Positions 61,471 to 64,000 of a stretch of DNA of 64,000 nucleotides are shown here, piece after piece. The DNA comes from Phascolomyces articulosus (Eukaryota > Mucoromycota > Mucoromycetes > Mucorales > Lichtheimiaceae): NCBI GenBank assembly GCA_025677815.1, contig JAIXMP010000009.1, positions 434,001 through 498,000 on the forward strand, in the 5' to 3' direction. How positions within the stretch are numbered: position 1 is the first letter of the stretch; each line of letters opens with the position of its first letter. A program made the position numbers and the translations under genes. The notes beneath the pieces are model-generated. The model was given only the letters and a program-made list of their open reading frames with translations. It searched no databases and was not told where the DNA came from.

Positions 61471-62211
61471 GAGTGAAGCTGTTCTAATTAATTCGTTAAA
61501 ACGCTTTTTTTTTTCAAGTAGGCGAATGATGTTTTAATATCCCTTTTCCTCATTATAAGATAGGGATATTCGATTAACTTTGCTTTTAACTTCAATAGAT
61601 TTTCATATTCTCCAATTTGTTTGCGGATAATGGCCGTTGTAAATGCTTTATAATTCTTAAACATGGAGCACTTAGATTATATCTTGTATAGTACTTGAGG
61701 GACGCTTTTCACCGGGTGATCTTGAACAGAATGCAGTTTTTGAAGATCATAATATCAAAATATATAATAGTGTGATCAAAAGGACAACAAATTATTCCCA
61801 TCAACGTCTAAATTCCGATCCACAGCTACTTCCAGTTTTTAAAGTTTAGATCATAACAAGATCCGAGTATAAAATATATCCCGCCCACTCGGGATCTCAT
61901 TTTCTTTTGACAAGTGGTATATAATGCATATATGATCAAGAAAGACATGCATTCTTTATTCTGGTATCACCTATTGTAGTAGACAAAAGCAACTCCATAT
62001 ATCCCAGAACAATCCCTCTCAAAAATAACCCATCCCTTGCTGTCTACCCAAAAATTCAACCCTTTTCCCACTGTTTATGCCAATGACTCCTTCTTTCCTC
62101 TCATACCAAATACAGTAAATACACGGGGCAAAACGGATACAACTTTTTTTTTGGGGAAAAAAAACAACAAGGTTGTTGATACTATATTTTACAAATGAAA
62201 AGAAACTTGTT
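61471..62211. other. Intergenic, 3' side of RidA
   Basis: AT-rich spacer with no recognisable gene, RNA or element end. Confidence 0.5.
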
Positions 62212-63007
62212 TTAATCAGTCAAAGCGACACATTCGATTTCAACAGCAACGTCCTTGGGCAAACGAGCAACTTGAACAGCGCTACGAGCGGGTTGGTGTT
62301 CAGAGAAGAACTAAAATAATAAACATGATATATAAATATTTCAAAACGCTTGATACATCATCTTCTATGTTTCGAAAAAGATAGGAGTGACTATACATAC
62401 CGAACCATAGACTTCGTTCATGGCAACAAAGTCATTCATGTCCTTCAAGAAAACGGTGGTCTTGATGACCTTGGTAAGGTCAGAGTTGGAAGCCTTAAGA
62501 ACTTCAGAAAGGTTGGTCAAGACTTGCTTGGTTTGTTCAACAACACCACCTTCAATCAAATCACCTATTTTTTTCATTCAAAGTTATCAAGTTAGTTGAG
62601 ATAGCTATACATGGAATGATAATATATAAGCCATTATGTCACTTACCAGTAGCAGGGATGATAGGGATTTGACCCGAAGTATAGACAAAACCATTGACCT
62701 TGATGGCTTGGGCTAAAATATATAAATTTGAATGAGAAATAAAATGTCACACTTTTTTCTGTTGTAGGTCATGAACATGACATTTCCTAGGAAATAACGC
62801 GTCTTTAAAAGAAACTTACCATAAGGACCAATGGCAGCGGGAGCATTGGCAGTTTCTATAGTTATATTTTATTATTATTTTGTTTAGATAAAATAAAGAA
62901 GTTTTAATATTGGACAAGTTTGAAATGGGAATGACCAACTTACGAACACGGGTCAAAGTAGACATATTACGGTTTAACAAAGAAGGGAAAACGCGACGAG
63001 CAAACAT
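62212..63007 (-). CDS. MMF1: RidA/YjgF/Mmf1-type 2-iminopropanoate deaminase, mitochondrial
   Basis: Exons 63007-62944, 62855-62820, 62712-62647, 62564-62401 and 62310-62212 give 142 residues. The N-terminus [20 protein letters not shown] is Arg-rich and free of acids, a mitochondrial presequence. A RidA domain follows: [60 protein letters not shown], and the catalytic Arg in [20 protein letters not shown]. RidA removes reactive imines made by pyridoxal-phosphate enzymes; in yeast Mmf1 protects mitochondrial branched-chain amino acid metabolism and mtDNA. The second Met (residue 15, MSTLTR) could start a cytosolic Hmf1-like form from the same gene. One exon is 36 nt. Confidence 0.95.
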
Positions 63008-64000
63008 GGTTTTTTTTCAGTGTGAGATTAATGAACTTTTTTTTTACCCCCGCAAAACTTAGATCTAATGAAATCAATAGTCACTTAAAAGTAGATTAAA
63101 AAGAAGAAGAGTGATTTATTTCCCTCCATCACTTGAACCTTTTTATTCAAATCTTATTTTGCTATGCCTTTTGGGGCATTATATACAAATATAGAAGTTT
63201 TCCAGTTTTTTATACCAACGCAATGCCACAATCACTCCTTGTAACAAAATATAGCTCCACTTTAAAATATATATAACACACATAATTGCATTTGTCTCTC
63301 CATCATCTTCCATGATACAAAAGGTCTATACTATCATATTCTTCATTCTCTCTTTTGTTCGGGCCATCAAACGCATACATGCTGTCAACGTGAGCTTATA
63401 ATTTTTGTTAGCATGGCTTTTTACAAACATAATTTTTATTTTCATGAAAAAAAAAACTCAACAACTTACTACAATGACAACTGCCAAAAATAACTTTATT
63501 TATTGAGGACCACAGACCAACAACTCAATTAAAAATTATACAAACATACACAGGCTCGCATTTATTACTAGAGCTTAACATGCTTATTCCCACACAAAAA
63601 AAAGGATTAGATGCATTTAAATGGTTTCAAATATTTTATTCCTTTTTTTACGTGTGCATATATGATAAAAATGAGGAATATGAAGAGGGAAGAAGGAAAA
63701 TATGAATACAAGTGTTGCTCTCAATCAATAGTTTTCGAGGGCATCAAACTATAAAATAAAACTTTCATACACAAATATATAGAATATAAAAAAAATACGA
63801 ATAATAAATAATAATAAAAAATAATAGAATAGTAAATAATAAAAAAACAAACTCTAACACACATCTGTCCGACGAAAAAAAAATAACACATGTAGTGCGA
63901 ACCTGCGCAAAAAAAAAAAAAAAAGAAAAAGAATAATGAAACAAGCATATACATGTATCAAGATATTTTTATCGGTGATGAGAGAGTGAATCCAACGGAT
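63008..64000. other. AT-rich right-hand end of the window
   Basis: Contains the RidA promoter. A short plus ORF at 63312 (MIQKVYTIIFFILSFVRA, signal-peptide-like, then a GTGAGC donor after AVN) has no continuing exon that I can find. A possible terminal exon lies on the minus strand (63748-63725). The Phe-rich minus ORF at 63721-63954 is a translation of A/T runs. Confidence 0.4.
63725..63748 (-). CDS. Possible last exon of a gene entering from the right (partial)
   Basis: Minus strand: TTTATAG acceptor, then eight codons FDALENY and TGA. The size and composition fit a terminal coding exon, but the upstream exon would be beyond the window and a chance occurrence is possible. Confidence 0.2.
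   Translation of the reverse strand, partial: FDALENY

Noticed and set aside
1..64000. Search for CRISPR arrays, operons, riboswitches and defence islands
   Set aside because: Spliceosomal introns throughout and fungal protein families; no evenly spaced repeats or bacterial operon structure seen.

Overview
The window is nuclear DNA of a filamentous fungus. Genes are split by many short introns (about 60-150 bp, GTAAG/GTATG donors, CTAAC-like branch sites, TAG/CAG acceptors), the intergenic DNA is AT-rich, and the conserved proteins are fungal. A one-chain fungal fatty acid synthase and the general style point to Mucoromycota (a zygomycete, Mucorales-like); this placement is inference, not proof. 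There are no bacterial, phage or CRISPR features.

Layout. 1-14.5 kb: possible tail of an upstream gene (+), EB1/Bim1 microtubule plus-end protein (-), a decayed ORF cluster, a small sugar-phosphate nucleotidyltransferase (+), a Tpa1/OGFOD1 dioxygenase (-, convergent), a gene-free stretch with copy 1 of a dispersed repeat, profilin (-), mitochondrial Tim8 (+) and a REX1-B type protein (-). 14.8-17 kb: a calponin-homology-domain protein (+) sharing a 297-bp divergent promoter region with REX1-B. 17.9-28.6 kb: a secreted GH28 rhamnogalacturonase and, about 7 kb away in the same orientation, a broken paralogue. Between them are a 598-bp TA-flanked transposon with a pogo-type DNA-binding relic, sitting inside a decayed membrane-protein gene, and AT-rich DNA. 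28.6-33.2 kb: gene-poor. 33.2-36.3 kb: an allantoicase/ureidoglycolate lyase fusion and a TTC1-like TPR protein. 38.3-51.2 kb: a fused type I fatty acid synthase of 3932 residues in ten exons. 53.5-54.8 kb: a secreted loosenin-like double-psi beta-barrel protein with a Thr-rich linker. 54.8-62.2 kb: a transposon graveyard (two TIR elements, repeat copy 2, a tRNA-like patch, decayed ORFs). 62.2-63.0 kb: a RidA/Mmf1 protein (-). Then AT-rich DNA to the end.

The genes are mostly independent housekeeping functions: cytoskeleton (EB1, profilin, CH protein), mitochondria (Tim8, RidA), purine nitrogen salvage (allantoicase fusion), fatty acid synthesis, and plant cell wall attack (rhamnogalacturonase, loosenin). 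Several split genes hold very small exons: a 10-nt internal microexon in EB1, a 7-nt first coding exon in the nucleotidyltransferase, and a profilin stop codon alone in the last exon. I do not see a clear new multi-gene system. The most unusual items are the two enzyme fusions, the microexons, the duplicated rhamnogalacturonase locus with a shared upstream CCGCGG motif, and the three pogo-like TIR families.
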